Shown: positions 7,654-16,382, counted from the first letter of the stretch. The stretch: 23,387 nt of DNA from DASQHM01 sp035632095 (GCA_035632095.1 DASQHM010000261.1:1-23387), one strand, 5' to 3'. Notes: generated by a model from the letters alone, not told the origin. A program made the numbers and translations.

Positions 7654-8816
7654 GCGCCGCCGAGTGGCGCCGCGCGATGAATACCGGCGCGGGCCGGCGC
7701 GCCTGGTCGCGCATCCCCGGCGGCCCGGAGGCGGGCGGCGCTCCCCCGTCCTCCGCGACTGTCGCGATGGTCGCGGCGCCCGGCATCGAAGCCAGAATCG
7801 GTGCGCTGCTCGGCCACATCCGCCTCCGCCACGTTCTCGTTCTGGCGGCCGTCCTCGTCTATCCATGGGTGGTGAATTCGTTTTTCGCCTTCCAGATCGG
7901 CGGACAGGCGATGGCGCTCGGGTTGATCGCGCTCTCGCTTACGTTTCTGGGCGGCTACGGCGGCATGGTCTCGCTGGCGCAAATGACGGTCGCCGGGGTC
8001 GCCAGCTACATGGTGGCGATTTTCGGGGTCGCCGGCGCCGCGCAGGGCGGCGCGAGCAGCCTGGGCTGGCCCTGGGAGATCGCCGTCGTCATTGCCGTCC
8101 TCGTTGCGACGATCTTCGCGACGCTGGTCGGCTGGCTCTCGGTGCGCACCGAGGGCATCTACACGATCATGATCACGCTGGCCATCGGCGTCTCGTTCTA
8201 TTATCTGGCACAGCAGAACTACTCGATATTCGGCGGCCACGAGGGCTTCAACCAGGTCTACGCGCCGACGGTCCTCGGCATCAATTTCCGCGATCCGATC
8301 CCCTTCTATTACCTGGCGCTGTTCTGGGCCCTCGCCGGATACTTCTTCGTCAAGTATCTGCTGCGAAGCCCCTTCGGCATCGCGCTGCAAGGCGTGCGCG
8401 AGAACCCTCGGCGAATGAATGCGCTCGGCTTCCACGTCACCGCGCATCGGGTATTTGCCTATTCGGTCGGCGGCGTGCTTGCAGCGATCGGCGGCGTGCT
8501 CATGGTTTGGTACAACAACCGGGTCTCGCCGGGATCGGCGAGCACCGAGATGATGTTGAACATCCTTATCATCGCGGTGATGGGCGGCATGAAGCATCCG
8601 ATCGGCGCCTTCATCGGCGCGATCGTCTTCGTCCTGGTGCAGAACTTCGCGATCGACATCATTGCCCGGGAGCGTTTCAACCTGGTGATCGGCGGCGTCT
8701 TTCTGCTGATCGTCCTGTTCTCGCCCGACGGACTGCTCGGGCTGTGGGCGTACTTTCGCGACCGTTTTTTGAGCGGCGGCATCCAGTCGAAATTCAAGAG
8801 CGCGGAGGGTGGATAG
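7650..8816 (+). CDS. livM: Branched-chain amino acid-type ABC transporter permease LivM
   Basis: A 388-residue membrane protein overlapping LivH by ATGA. AGGAGG at 7639-7644, five bases before ATG 7650, supports this start, which gives an unusually long hydrophilic N-terminus (about 60 residues, Gly/Pro/Ala-rich) before the first helix VLVLAAVLVYPWVV. LivM hallmarks follow: LGGYGGMVSLAQMTVAGV, the coupling-loop segment GIALQGVRENPRRMNALGF, and NILIIAVMGGMKHPIGAFIG. It ends with a short basic tail. A shorter form starting at ATG 7677 cannot be excluded. Forms the second half of the permease with LivH. Confidence 0.93.
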   Translation: MSAAEWRRAMNTGAGRRAWSRIPGGPEAGGAPPSSATVAMVAAPGIEARIGALLGHIRLRHVLVLAAVLVYPWVVNSFFAFQIGGQAMALGLIALSLTFLGGYGGMVSLAQMTVAGVASYMVAIFGVAGAAQGGASSLGWPWEIAVVIAVLVATIFATLVGWLSVRTEGIYTIMITLAIGVSFYYLAQQNYSIFGGHEGFNQVYAPTVLGINFRDPIPFYYLALFWALAGYFFVKYLLRSPFGIALQGVRENPRRMNALGFHVTAHRVFAYSVGGVLAAIGGVLMVWYNNRVSPGSASTEMMLNILIIAVMGGMKHPIGAFIGAIVFVLVQNFAIDIIARERFNLVIGGVFLLIVLFSPDGLLGLWAYFRDRFLSGGIQSKFKSAEGG

Positions 8817-8886
8817 ACACCGCGGGCGCCGACCCGGATTTTCATGCAACGGCGGCGATATTGCCGCGATTCGAGGGGAGGAAACT

Positions 8887-10131
8887 ATGTTGAGAAGGAA
8901 AGTAGGACTGCTCGGTACGGCAGTCGGCGTGGCGATGCTTGCCGTCGGCACGGCGCAAGCGCAAGACACGATCAAGATCGGCGCGCTGACCAACCTCGAA
9001 GGGCCGTTCGCGGTTCCCGGACAGGACGGTCACCGCGGCGTGGACATGGCGGTGAAGCTGCACAACGGCATGGCCGGCGGAAAGAAGATTCAGATCCTTA
9101 AATACTCGTCGGACGCAACCCCCGACAAGGCTGTCGCGGCAACCCGCAAGGCCGTCGAGCAGGACAAGGTCGATATCATGATCGGCCCGCTCTCCGGCGA
9201 TGAAGGCATTGCGGTCAAGAACTATTCGAAGACCCATCCGGAAATGGTGTTCGTCAACGGCTCTTCCGGCGCGCAGGCGACGACGCTGCAGGATCCGTCG
9301 CCGAATTTCTATCGCTTCAATACCGAGGGTGCGCAATGGATGGTGGGCCTCGGCGAGCTCGCTCTCTCCAAAGGCTACAAGCGGATGTGGCTGGTGGCCG
9401 AAGACTACGGCTTTCCGTATTCGCAGGTGCAAGGCTTCATGGCGAGCTACTGCGCCATGGGCGGGCATGTGGTGAAGAAGGCCTGGGTTCCACTCGGCAC
9501 CAAGGACTACTCGTCGATCATCGCCGGCATTCCTTCGGACGTCGATGCCCTGGTGGTCGTGCTCGGCGGCTCGGATGCGGTGAACTTCCTTAATCAGGCG
9601 GAGCAGGCGGGCATCGACAAGCCGTTCGTCGGCGGTTCTATCACGGTCGATCAGACTGTGCTGAACTACAAAGGCAAGAAGCGTGAGTCATTGCTCGGAA
9701 CCGCCTCGGCCGGCCCGATGGCCGATGGAATCGATACGCCGGCGTGGAAGAAGTTCGTCGCCGACTACAAGGCGCAGTTCCCGGACGGATTCCCGAGCCC
9801 GTCACTGTTCGCCTATCTCTACTACATCAACACGCAGGCGGTCTTGCTCGGCCTCGACGCCGTCAACGGCGACCTGTCCGACAAGCAATCGAAACTGAAG
9901 GCGGCATTGGCCAAGCTCGAGTTCGATGGGCCCGCGGGCCATATCAAGCTCGATGAGAACCGGAACGCAATCGGTTCGACCTACATCACCGAAGTGGCCA
10001 AGGCCGCTGACGGCTCATTCTACAACAAAGTAGTCAAAGAGGTGCCGAACGTGAGCGAGACGCTCGGCCTGAGCAAGGCGGATTTCGACAAGATGGGTCT
10101 CGGCAATCGTGACGTGCCGAACTGCCCGTAA
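8887..10131 (+). CDS. Periplasmic substrate-binding protein of the Liv-type ABC transporter
   Basis: ATG 8887 is chosen because GGGAGGA sits four bases upstream and the resulting N-terminus is a clean Sec signal peptide: basic MLRRK, hydrophobic VGLLGTAVGVAMLAVG, and a likely cut after AQA (residue 25). The open frame extends 26 codons further upstream but lacks such features. The mature protein of about 389 residues has the type-I periplasmic-binding fold (Peripla_BP_6): TIKIGALTNLEGPFAVPGQD, DIMIGPLSGDEGIAVKNYS, a hinge near GGHVVKKAWVPLGTKDYSS and a C-terminal ADG repeat-like end. The cysteine pair CAMG and DVPNCP could form a disulfide. It defines what the transporter imports, but ligand identity is not readable; aromatic- and amide-binding relatives exist. 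Confidence 0.93.
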   Translation: MLRRKVGLLGTAVGVAMLAVGTAQAQDTIKIGALTNLEGPFAVPGQDGHRGVDMAVKLHNGMAGGKKIQILKYSSDATPDKAVAATRKAVEQDKVDIMIGPLSGDEGIAVKNYSKTHPEMVFVNGSSGAQATTLQDPSPNFYRFNTEGAQWMVGLGELALSKGYKRMWLVAEDYGFPYSQVQGFMASYCAMGGHVVKKAWVPLGTKDYSSIIAGIPSDVDALVVVLGGSDAVNFLNQAEQAGIDKPFVGGSITVDQTVLNYKGKKRESLLGTASAGPMADGIDTPAWKKFVADYKAQFPDGFPSPSLFAYLYYINTQAVLLGLDAVNGDLSDKQSKLKAALAKLEFDGPAGHIKLDENRNAIGSTYITEVAKAADGSFYNKVVKEVPNVSETLGLSKADFDKMGLGNRDVPNCP

Positions 10132-10176
10132 GGAACTGAACGGAAGGAAACCCCAGGCGGAAGGGGAAAGGTACGC

Positions 10177-10989
10177 ATGGCGCTGGTGACGTCGCTTCGG
10201 CCCGCCGCCAAGCCGCTGGCCTCGGGTGACGCTCTCGTACTGGAGGGTGTCACCCGAGAGTTCGGCGCGCTCAAGGCGATCGAGGATGTCTCGCTCACCG
10301 TCGCCGTCGGTGAGCGGCGGGCGGTGCTCGGCGCCAATGGCGCCGGAAAGACGACGTTGTTCAACGCCATCACCGGCGATTTTCCGCCATCCGCAGGACG
10401 GGTGCTGTTTTTCGGCGAGGATATAACCGAGCTGCCGCCGCACGAGCGGATCCGCCGGGGCTTGCGCCGTACCTATCAGTCGTCGCTTTTGTTCCGCGAT
10501 CTCACCGTGCGCGACAACTTGTTCCTTGCGACCCGCGGGGTAAGCCGCGGGCGATTCGGCTTCATCCGGCCGCGGGCGCGTCATCCGTCGCGGCTGGCCA
10601 CGCAGGATCTCCTCGAGCGCGTGCGGCTGAGCCACATCGCCGACGAGCCGGTGTCGTCGCTTGCCCATGGCCAGCAGCGGCAACTTGAAATCGGCATGGC
10701 GCTTGCCGGTGCGCCGAGGCTCATTCTGTTCGACGAGCCCGCTGCCGGCCTCTCGCCCGGAGAGCGGCGCGAGTTGGTGGCGCTGCTTCGCGCCTTCCCG
10801 ACCCACATGGGCTACGTGCTGATCGAGCACGATCTCGACATAGCGCTCCGCGTGGTGGACCGGGTGACGATCATGCACAACGGCCACGTGCTCAAGCACG
10901 GCACCCCGTCGGAAATCGAGAGCGACACCGAAGTGCAGGCGATCTACATGGGCGGCAAAGGCGGAGGCGGCCATCACCATGGCGCTTGA
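10177..10989 (+). CDS. livG: Branched-chain amino acid-type ABC transporter ATP-binding protein LivG
   Basis: A 270-residue ABC ATPase. Walker A is GANGAGKTT (52-60), the Q-loop lies in RRTYQSS (98-103), the signature is SLAHGQQRQLE (161-171), Walker B is LILFDEP (182-188) and the switch histidine is in IEHDLD (His218). The signature reads AHGQQ where many ABC proteins have SGGQ; LivG proteins commonly have AYGQQ, so this is a mild variant. The extra loop between the Q-loop and the signature is typical of LivG. The tail GGKGGGGHHHGA looks striking but overlaps the ribosome-binding site and first codons of the next gene, which explains its composition. The purine-rich AAGGGGAAAGG before ATG 10177 serves as ribosome-binding site. 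Confidence 0.93.
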   Translation: MALVTSLRPAAKPLASGDALVLEGVTREFGALKAIEDVSLTVAVGERRAVLGANGAGKTTLFNAITGDFPPSAGRVLFFGEDITELPPHERIRRGLRRTYQSSLLFRDLTVRDNLFLATRGVSRGRFGFIRPRARHPSRLATQDLLERVRLSHIADEPVSSLAHGQQRQLEIGMALAGAPRLILFDEPAAGLSPGERRELVALLRAFPTHMGYVLIEHDLDIALRVVDRVTIMHNGHVLKHGTPSEIESDTEVQAIYMGGKGGGGHHHGA

Positions 10990-13315
10990 GCTGTTCAACC
11001 GGCGTCGCAGCGCCGTACGCGGCAGCTCGCTTCTCGAAGTCGAGCGGCTCGACGTGCACTATGGGCGGGCGCATGTCCTGCAAGGCGTGTCGCTGACCCT
11101 CGAACATGGCGTGCTCGCGGTCGTCGGCCGCAACGGCATGGGCAAGACGACGCTTTGCAATGCAATCACCGGCCTGGTGCCGGCTTCCGGCCGGATTCGT
11201 TTCGGCGGCGAGGAGATTCTCGGCCTCGCGCCGAACCAGATTACCAACCGCGGGATTGGCTACGTGCCGCAGGGCCGCCGCGTCTGGCCTTCGCTCACCG
11301 TCGACGAACATCTGCGGCTTGCTCAGCGCTCCGCACGCGGACCGTGGACGATAGCGCGCGCTTATGAGCTCTTTCCGCGTCTGGCCGAACGCAAAGGCCA
11401 CGGCGGGGCGCAGCTTTCCGGCGGCGAACAGCAGATGCTGGCCATCGCCCGCGCGTTGCTATTCAGCCCGAAGCTGCTGGTGATGGATGAGCCGACGGAA
11501 GGATTGGCACCGGTCATCGTCGAGCAGATGGTGGAGATGCTGAAGTCGTTGGCCGGCGACGGCGAAATATCCGTGCTGCTGGTCGAGCAGAATCTCGGCG
11601 TTGCCATCGACGTGGCGAACTCGGTGGCGGTCATGGTGAACGGGCGCATCGCCCGCACCATGTCGGCGGGCGAATTGGGCGCCAATCGCGAGCTGCAAGA
11701 GCAGCTTCTGGGCGTGCGCACGGCCGACGACGAGCTTGAGGCCGGCGAACATTTGGACGCGCCGGACAGCGGCGAAGAAAGGCCGCACGAATTGCGCATC
11801 TACACGATCCGGCGGGCGAGCGACGAGCCGAGCGGCGCCGGCGCAACGACCGCCTATGCCGGAGACGAGCGCGCGGTGCGCGGCTTTACTCGATGGAACG
11901 CCGCCGATCCGGGCGCACCGCTGACCGATCGCCGCATAGAGCCGGTCGGCCCGCGCGATGACTTGCTGCAAGGCCGCGCCGAAAGCGCCAAGGCTCTGCC
12001 TTCGTTCGAAGCGGCCTCGGCGGCGCTTACGGAGAACCGGCGTCAGGCGGGCGTCGTGGAGTTTCCCGTCGCCGCGACGACCGGCCGGGCCGCCTACATC
12101 GCCGGCACGTTCGACACCAAGGGCCGCGAACTCTTCTATCTGCGCGACTGCCTGGAGAAGCTTGGGCTTCGCACGGTCACCGTCGATCTTGCAACCTCGG
12201 GCAGGCCGTCGCCCGCCATGGTGCACCCGCGCGAAGTCGCCCGCCATCATCCCCGCGGCGAACGCGCCGTCTTCACCGGCGACCGCGGCTCCGCCGTCGC
12301 CGAAATGGCGACCGCCTTCGCGCATTTCATCGAACGCCGCCGCGATCTCGGCGGCTTGATCTCCGCCGGCGGCTCCGGCGGCACGGCACTCGCCACGGCG
12401 GCGATGCGCCGGTTGCCGATCGGCGTGCCGAAACTGATGGTCTCCACCGTCGCGTCCGGCGACGTGAAGCCCTACGTCGGTCCGTCCGACATCTGCATGA
12501 TGTATTCCGTGACCGACGTGTCCGGCATCAACCGGATTTCGGAGCGGGTGCTTGCCAATGCCGCGCACGCTCTTGCCGGCATGATCACCCATGCGCGTGC
12601 GGAGAACCAAGCTTCGCAAGCAAAGCCCGCGGTCGGCCTGACAATGTTCGGCGTGACCACGCCCTGCGTCCAGGCGGTGACGAAACTGCTCGACGAGCGC
12701 TACGACTGCCTGGTGTTCCATGCCACCGGGACAGGCGGACAGTCGATGGAGAAACTGGTCGCATCCGGCCTCCTTGCCGCCGTCATCGACGTGACCACCA
12801 CGGAGATCGCCGACGAGATCGTCGGCGGCGTGCTGTCGGCCGGCCCGGAGCGCTTGGACGCGCTGATCCGCGCGCGAATCCCCTATGTGGGCTCCTGCGG
12901 TGCCCTCGACATGGTGAACTTTTGGGCGATGGATACCGTGCCGGCAGAGTTTCGCGGCCGCAAACTCCATCGGCACAATCAGAACGTGACGCTCATGCGG
13001 ACGACGCCGGATGAATGCGCCAAGATCGGCCGCTTCATCGTCGACAAGCTCAATCGCATGGATGGGCCAGTCCGCTTCCTCATCCCGGATGGCGGCGTCT
13101 CGGCACTGGATGCTCCGGGGCAGCCGTTCTGGGATCCGGCCGCCGACAAGGTCTTATTCGACACCATCGCCGGCAATTTTCGCAGCGGCGCCAATCGCAA
13201 GCTCATTCGTCTGCCGTGCAACGTGAACGACCAGGCATTTGCCGAGGCTCTCGTCGCCGCATTTCAAGACGTGACGCGCGGATCCGGCGCCGGCACCCAA
13301 TTGCGGCGCAACTGA
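10979..13315 (+). CDS. Fusion: LivF ABC ATPase + UPF0261 (Tm-1-like ATP-binding) domain
   Basis: A single 778-residue frame overlapping LivG by 11 bp (GGAGG at 10963-10967). Residues 17-247 are a complete LivF: Walker A GRNGMGKTT (50-58), signature LSGGEQQ (146-152), Walker B LLVMDEP (166-172) and LLVEQN (200-205). A hydrophilic linker of about 120 residues follows (248-368). Residues 370-765 match UPF0261 (PF06792): AYIAGTFDTKGRE (372-384), a glycine-rich ISAGGSGGTALA (461-472), STVASGDVKPYVG (489-501), FHATGTGGQSMEKL (580-593) and IPYVGSCGALDMVNFW (634-649). In plant Tm-1 the same domain binds ATP and, together with a TIM barrel, inhibits a tobamovirus replicase. Codon usage does not change across the junction and no frameshift is visible, so the fusion looks real. 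The role of UPF0261 in bacteria is unknown; fusion to the transporter motor suggests action on the imported compound or on transport control. Confidence 0.92.
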   Translation: MALELFNRRRSAVRGSSLLEVERLDVHYGRAHVLQGVSLTLEHGVLAVVGRNGMGKTTLCNAITGLVPASGRIRFGGEEILGLAPNQITNRGIGYVPQGRRVWPSLTVDEHLRLAQRSARGPWTIARAYELFPRLAERKGHGGAQLSGGEQQMLAIARALLFSPKLLVMDEPTEGLAPVIVEQMVEMLKSLAGDGEISVLLVEQNLGVAIDVANSVAVMVNGRIARTMSAGELGANRELQEQLLGVRTADDELEAGEHLDAPDSGEERPHELRIYTIRRASDEPSGAGATTAYAGDERAVRGFTRWNAADPGAPLTDRRIEPVGPRDDLLQGRAESAKALPSFEAASAALTENRRQAGVVEFPVAATTGRAAYIAGTFDTKGRELFYLRDCLEKLGLRTVTVDLATSGRPSPAMVHPREVARHHPRGERAVFTGDRGSAVAEMATAFAHFIERRRDLGGLISAGGSGGTALATAAMRRLPIGVPKLMVSTVASGDVKPYVGPSDICMMYSVTDVSGINRISERVLANAAHALAGMITHARAENQASQAKPAVGLTMFGVTTPCVQAVTKLLDERYDCLVFHATGTGGQSMEKLVASGLLAAVIDVTTTEIADEIVGGVLSAGPERLDALIRARIPYVGSCGALDMVNFWAMDTVPAEFRGRKLHRHNQNVTLMRTTPDECAKIGRFIVDKLNRMDGPVRFLIPDGGVSALDAPGQPFWDPAADKVLFDTIAGNFRSGANRKLIRLPCNVNDQAFAEALVAAFQDVTRGSGAGTQLRRN

Positions 13316-13334
13316 GGATTCCCGGAAAGCCGCC

Positions 13335-14195
13335 ATGCCCCGCATTCCACGCAAGGACATCCTCAAGAAGTTTCACGGCATGATCCGCCGCAAGCAGCCG
13401 ATCGTCGGCGGCGGTGCGGGCACCGGCCTATCCGCCAAATGCGAGGAGCTGGGCGGCATCGATCTCATCGTCATCTACAACTCGGGCCGTTACCGCATGG
13501 CCGGCCGCGGCTCGCTCGCCGGCTTGCTGGCCTACGGCAACGCGAACGACATCGTGGTCGAGATGGCGCGCGAAGTATTGCCCGTGGTGCGCGCGACGCC
13601 TGTGCTCGCCGGCGTCAACGGCACCGATCCCTTCCTGGTCACGGACCATTTCCTGCGGCACCTGGCCGATCTCGGCTTTTCCGGCATCCAGAATTTTCCG
13701 ACCGTGGGATTGATCGACGGCACATTCCGCGCCAATCTGGAAGAGACTGGAATGGGCTATGGCCTTGAAGTCGATCTGATCAAGGCCGCGGGCGAGCACG
13801 ATCTGCTTACCACGCCCTATGTTTTCGATGCCGGGCAGGCGCGCGATATGACGCGAGCTGGCGCCGATATCGTCGTCTGCCATATGGGACTGACCGCCGG
13901 CGGATCGATCGGTGCGGAGACGGCGATGACGCTCGTCGATTGCGTGCCGCGAATCAACGAATGGGCCGAAGCGGCGCGCCGCGCGCGTAAGGACGTGATC
14001 GTGCTGTGCCATGGCGGCCCGATCGCCACGCCGGACGACGCGCGCTACGTCCTCGACAATTGCCCCAGCTGCCACGGCTTCTATGGTGCATCGAGCATGG
14101 AGCGATTGCCGACGGAGATCGCGATCACCGAGCGGGCGCGGCAATTCAAGAGCGTCGCGCGGAAGCATGCGGGAAAGTTTTCGCGGACGGGATGA
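13335..14195 (+). CDS. Phosphoenolpyruvate hydrolase-like TIM-barrel protein (PF09370-type)
   Basis: A 286-residue protein that starts 19 bp after the UPF0261 fusion. It has TIM-barrel-like segments: QPIVGGGAGTGLSAKCEELG (21-40), DLIVIYNSGRYRMAG (43-57), GIQNFPTVGLIDGTFRANLE (117-136), ADIVVCHMGLTAGGSIGAET (177-196) and VIVLCHGGPIATPDDARYVL (221-240). These match the family called PEP_hydrolase or TIM-barrel signal-transduction protein. The same family forms the C-terminal half of plant Tm-1, whose N-terminal half is UPF0261, so the two adjacent genes are equivalent to one split Tm-1. The enzymatic activity of close relatives is poorly defined; residues such as the cysteines in VVCHMG and VLCHGG may be functional. 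No signal peptide; cytosolic. Confidence 0.88.
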   Translation: MPRIPRKDILKKFHGMIRRKQPIVGGGAGTGLSAKCEELGGIDLIVIYNSGRYRMAGRGSLAGLLAYGNANDIVVEMAREVLPVVRATPVLAGVNGTDPFLVTDHFLRHLADLGFSGIQNFPTVGLIDGTFRANLEETGMGYGLEVDLIKAAGEHDLLTTPYVFDAGQARDMTRAGADIVVCHMGLTAGGSIGAETAMTLVDCVPRINEWAEAARRARKDVIVLCHGGPIATPDDARYVLDNCPSCHGFYGASSMERLPTEIAITERARQFKSVARKHAGKFSRTG

Positions 14196-14211
14196 TGCAG
14201 CAAACAAGAAC

Positions 14212-14230
14212 GCCGCGCGCGCTGCGCGGC
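14212..14230 (+). repeat. GC-rich hairpin just ahead of the flotillin ribosome-binding site
   Basis: GCCGCGC (14212-14218) and GCGCGGC (14224-14230) form a 7-bp all-GC stem around a 5-base loop, in the 51-bp gap after the TIM-barrel gene. CAGGGAG, the flotillin ribosome-binding site, follows four bases later. There is no T-run, so it is unlikely to terminate fully; it may lower downstream expression or mark an RNA-processing point within the operon. Confidence 0.45.
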
Positions 14231-14246
14231 ATCCAGGGAGTTTGAT

Positions 14247-15941
14247 ATGACAGGCGCGGAATTCGGATCGTTTGTCCTCGGCTTGGTCGTGGTCGCGATC
14301 GTCGTCGCGATCGTGGTCTGGCTCTTCCATTGGCTTTATCTGCGATCGAGCAAGGAGCGCTCGTTCGTTCGCACGGGCATGGGCGGGCAGAAGGTGGTGA
14401 TGAACGGCGGCGCCTTCGTGTTGCCGATCGTGCACGACGTCATCCCGGTGAACATGAACACGCTCCGGCTGGAGGTCTCGCGCGGCCGGGACAAGGCCCT
14501 GATCACGCGCGATCGCATGCGCGTCGACGTGATCGCCGAATTCTATGTTCGCGTGCAGGCATCCGTGAACGCCATATCGAATGCGGCGCAGACGCTAGGC
14601 CAGCGCACCATGCAGCCGGAACTGCTGAAGGAGCTTCTGGAAGGCAAGTTCGTCGATGCGCTCCGGACCGTGGCGGCCGAGATGTCGATGGAGGAATTGC
14701 ACGAGAAGCGCGGCGACTATGTGCGGCGGGTGCGCTCGACCGTCGCGGAAGATCTGCTGCAGAACGGCTTGGAGCTCGAATCCGCCTCGCTCACCCAACT
14801 CGACCAGACCGGCATGGAATTCTTCAATCCGTCGAATGCCTTTGACGCCGAAGGCCTGACCCGCCTGACGGAGCAGATCGAGCGACGCAAGAAGCTCCGC
14901 AACGACATCGAGCAGGATACGATGATCCAGATCCGCAACAAGAACATGGAGACGGAGAAGCTCTCGCTCGACATCGACCGCGAGACCGAGCATGCGCGGC
15001 TGCAACAGGAGCGCGAGATCGAAGTCGCGCGGGCGACACAGCGGGCCGATTTGGCGCGCGAGCGCGCCGTGCAGCAGCAGGCGGGCGAGCGGGCGGAGAT
15101 CACGGCGCGCGAGCAGGTGGAACGGGCGCGGATCGAGACCGACAAGATTCTCGAATCCGACCGCATCGCCAAGGAGCGGGAGATTCAGTCGGCCGAGATC
15201 GAGCGGCGCCAAGCGCTGGAGCTGGCGGAGCAGCAACGCGCCATTGCCGTCGCCGGGCAGTCGAAGGCGCAGTCGGAGGCGCAAGCGGCGGCCGATCGCG
15301 CCCGCGCTCTTGCCGTCTCGGAGGAGGAAAAGGTCTTCACCGTGCGCGAGACCGAGATGGCGATGCGGCGCAAGGCGATCGAGCTGATCGGTGCCGCACA
15401 GGCCGCGGAGCAGGACGCGATCCGGCTGAAGGTTGCCGCCGAGGCCGAGAAGATCGCCGCCGAGGACCGCGGCTTGGCGTTGCGGGCGCAAGCGGAGGCG
15501 GAGGCGGATTCGGAGAAAATCCGGGCGCTCGGCGAGAAGCTCCGCAGCGAGGTGGCGGCGGAGGCCGTGCGCCTGATGAACGAAGCTCAGAACGTGCTTT
15601 CGCTGGAAGCGCGGGGCTCGGCGGCACGGCTGCGGCTCATCGACAAGCTCGAAGGCATCATTCGCGAGTCCGTCAAACCCATGGAGCGTATCGAGAGCAT
15701 CAAGATCCTGCACGTGGATGGCCTCGGCGGCGGCGCTGGCGGCGGCGGATCGGTCGACGGCGGCGGCGGCTTTGCCGATCAACTGGTCAATTCGGCGCTG
15801 CGCTACCGGGCGCAGTCGCCGCTGGTCGACGAGATGCTGAAGGAGATCGGCCTCGATGCCGGCAACATCGGGCGGATCGCGACCAGCACGATCGGCATCC
15901 CGGCCAAGAAGCCGGATGAACCGGAGCGCGGCGGCTCGTGA
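14247..15941 (+). CDS. Flotillin family (SPFH/band 7) membrane protein, YqiK-type
   Basis: A 564-residue protein with one N-terminal membrane helix (about 8-30, LGLVVVAIVVAIVVWLFHWL). An SPFH domain follows (about 40-200: GGQKVVMNGGAFVLPIVHDV, LRLEVSRGRDKALITRD, RMRVDVIAEFYVRVQ). Then comes a very long charged coiled coil (about 205-455, rich in E, R, Q, A) and the flotillin C-terminal region with PMERIESIKILHVDGL (478-493). A glycine-rich stretch near 495-510 and a short helical tail complete the YqiK-like layout. Such proteins oligomerise in the membrane and organise microdomains or assist membrane protein complexes. Its place inside the transporter-catabolic run suggests it scaffolds the transporter or an inner-membrane enzyme assembly; this is inference. 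Its stop overlaps the next gene's GTG start. Confidence 0.92.
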   Translation: MTGAEFGSFVLGLVVVAIVVAIVVWLFHWLYLRSSKERSFVRTGMGGQKVVMNGGAFVLPIVHDVIPVNMNTLRLEVSRGRDKALITRDRMRVDVIAEFYVRVQASVNAISNAAQTLGQRTMQPELLKELLEGKFVDALRTVAAEMSMEELHEKRGDYVRRVRSTVAEDLLQNGLELESASLTQLDQTGMEFFNPSNAFDAEGLTRLTEQIERRKKLRNDIEQDTMIQIRNKNMETEKLSLDIDRETEHARLQQEREIEVARATQRADLARERAVQQQAGERAEITAREQVERARIETDKILESDRIAKEREIQSAEIERRQALELAEQQRAIAVAGQSKAQSEAQAAADRARALAVSEEEKVFTVRETEMAMRRKAIELIGAAQAAEQDAIRLKVAAEAEKIAAEDRGLALRAQAEAEADSEKIRALGEKLRSEVAAEAVRLMNEAQNVLSLEARGSAARLRLIDKLEGIIRESVKPMERIESIKILHVDGLGGGAGGGGSVDGGGGFADQLVNSALRYRAQSPLVDEMLKEIGLDAGNIGRIATSTIGIPAKKPDEPERGGS

Positions 15942-16378
15942 TCAAGGTCTATACTTCGAGCGTCATCGACGCCTCGGCTGACGCAGTCTGGGCGCATGTA
16001 CGCGACTTCAACGGCTTGCCGAAATGGCATCCCGGCATCGCAGAGTCCCGCATTGAAGGCAACTGGCCGTCCGACAGGGTCGGCTGCGTTCGCAACTTCC
16101 GCCTGAAGGACGGCGGCGGCATCCGGGAGCAATTGTTGGCGCTCTCGGACTACGACTTCCAATGCACCTATTCGATTCTGGAATCGCCCATGGGCGTCGA
16201 CAACTACGTGGCAACGCTGAAACTAACGCCGGTCACGGACGGCAATCGTACCTTCGCCGAATGGTGGGCCGAGTTCGACGCGCCGCCGGACCGGGAGCGG
16301 ACGCTCGCCGAGAACATCGGACAGGGTGTCTTCCAGGCGGGCTTCAACGCGTTGAAGAGCTACTTCGGCCATCGCTGA
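15938..16378 (+). CDS. SRPBCC (START/Bet v1-like, polyketide-cyclase-type) protein
   Basis: A 146-residue protein read from GTG 15938, which overlaps the flotillin stop (GTGA). Residues 1-140 form one SRPBCC domain: SSVIDASADAVWAHVRDFNG, PKWHPGIAESRIEG, DRVGCVRNFRLKDG, IREQLLALSDYDFQCTYSIL and TFAEWWAEFDAPPDRE. This fold makes a deep hydrophobic pocket and occurs in cyclases, lipid-binding proteins and MxaD-type accessory proteins. No catalytic residues can be assigned. It is clearly related to the N-terminal domain of the next gene, about half identical by eye, so the two arose by tandem duplication. Confidence 0.9.
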   Translation: MIKVYTSSVIDASADAVWAHVRDFNGLPKWHPGIAESRIEGNWPSDRVGCVRNFRLKDGGGIREQLLALSDYDFQCTYSILESPMGVDNYVATLKLTPVTDGNRTFAEWWAEFDAPPDRERTLAENIGQGVFQAGFNALKSYFGHR

Positions 16379-16382
16379 GCCG

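Noticed and set aside
8852..8867. Small inverted repeat GCGGC-GATATT-GCCGC before the binding-protein gene
   Set aside because: A 5-bp stem of this kind is expected by chance in GC-rich DNA, and it has no T-run.
10951..10989. Gly/His-rich tail of LivG (GGKGGGGHHHGA) as a possible metal-binding sequence
   Set aside because: These codons overlap the GGAGG ribosome-binding site and start of the next gene, which is enough to explain the composition.
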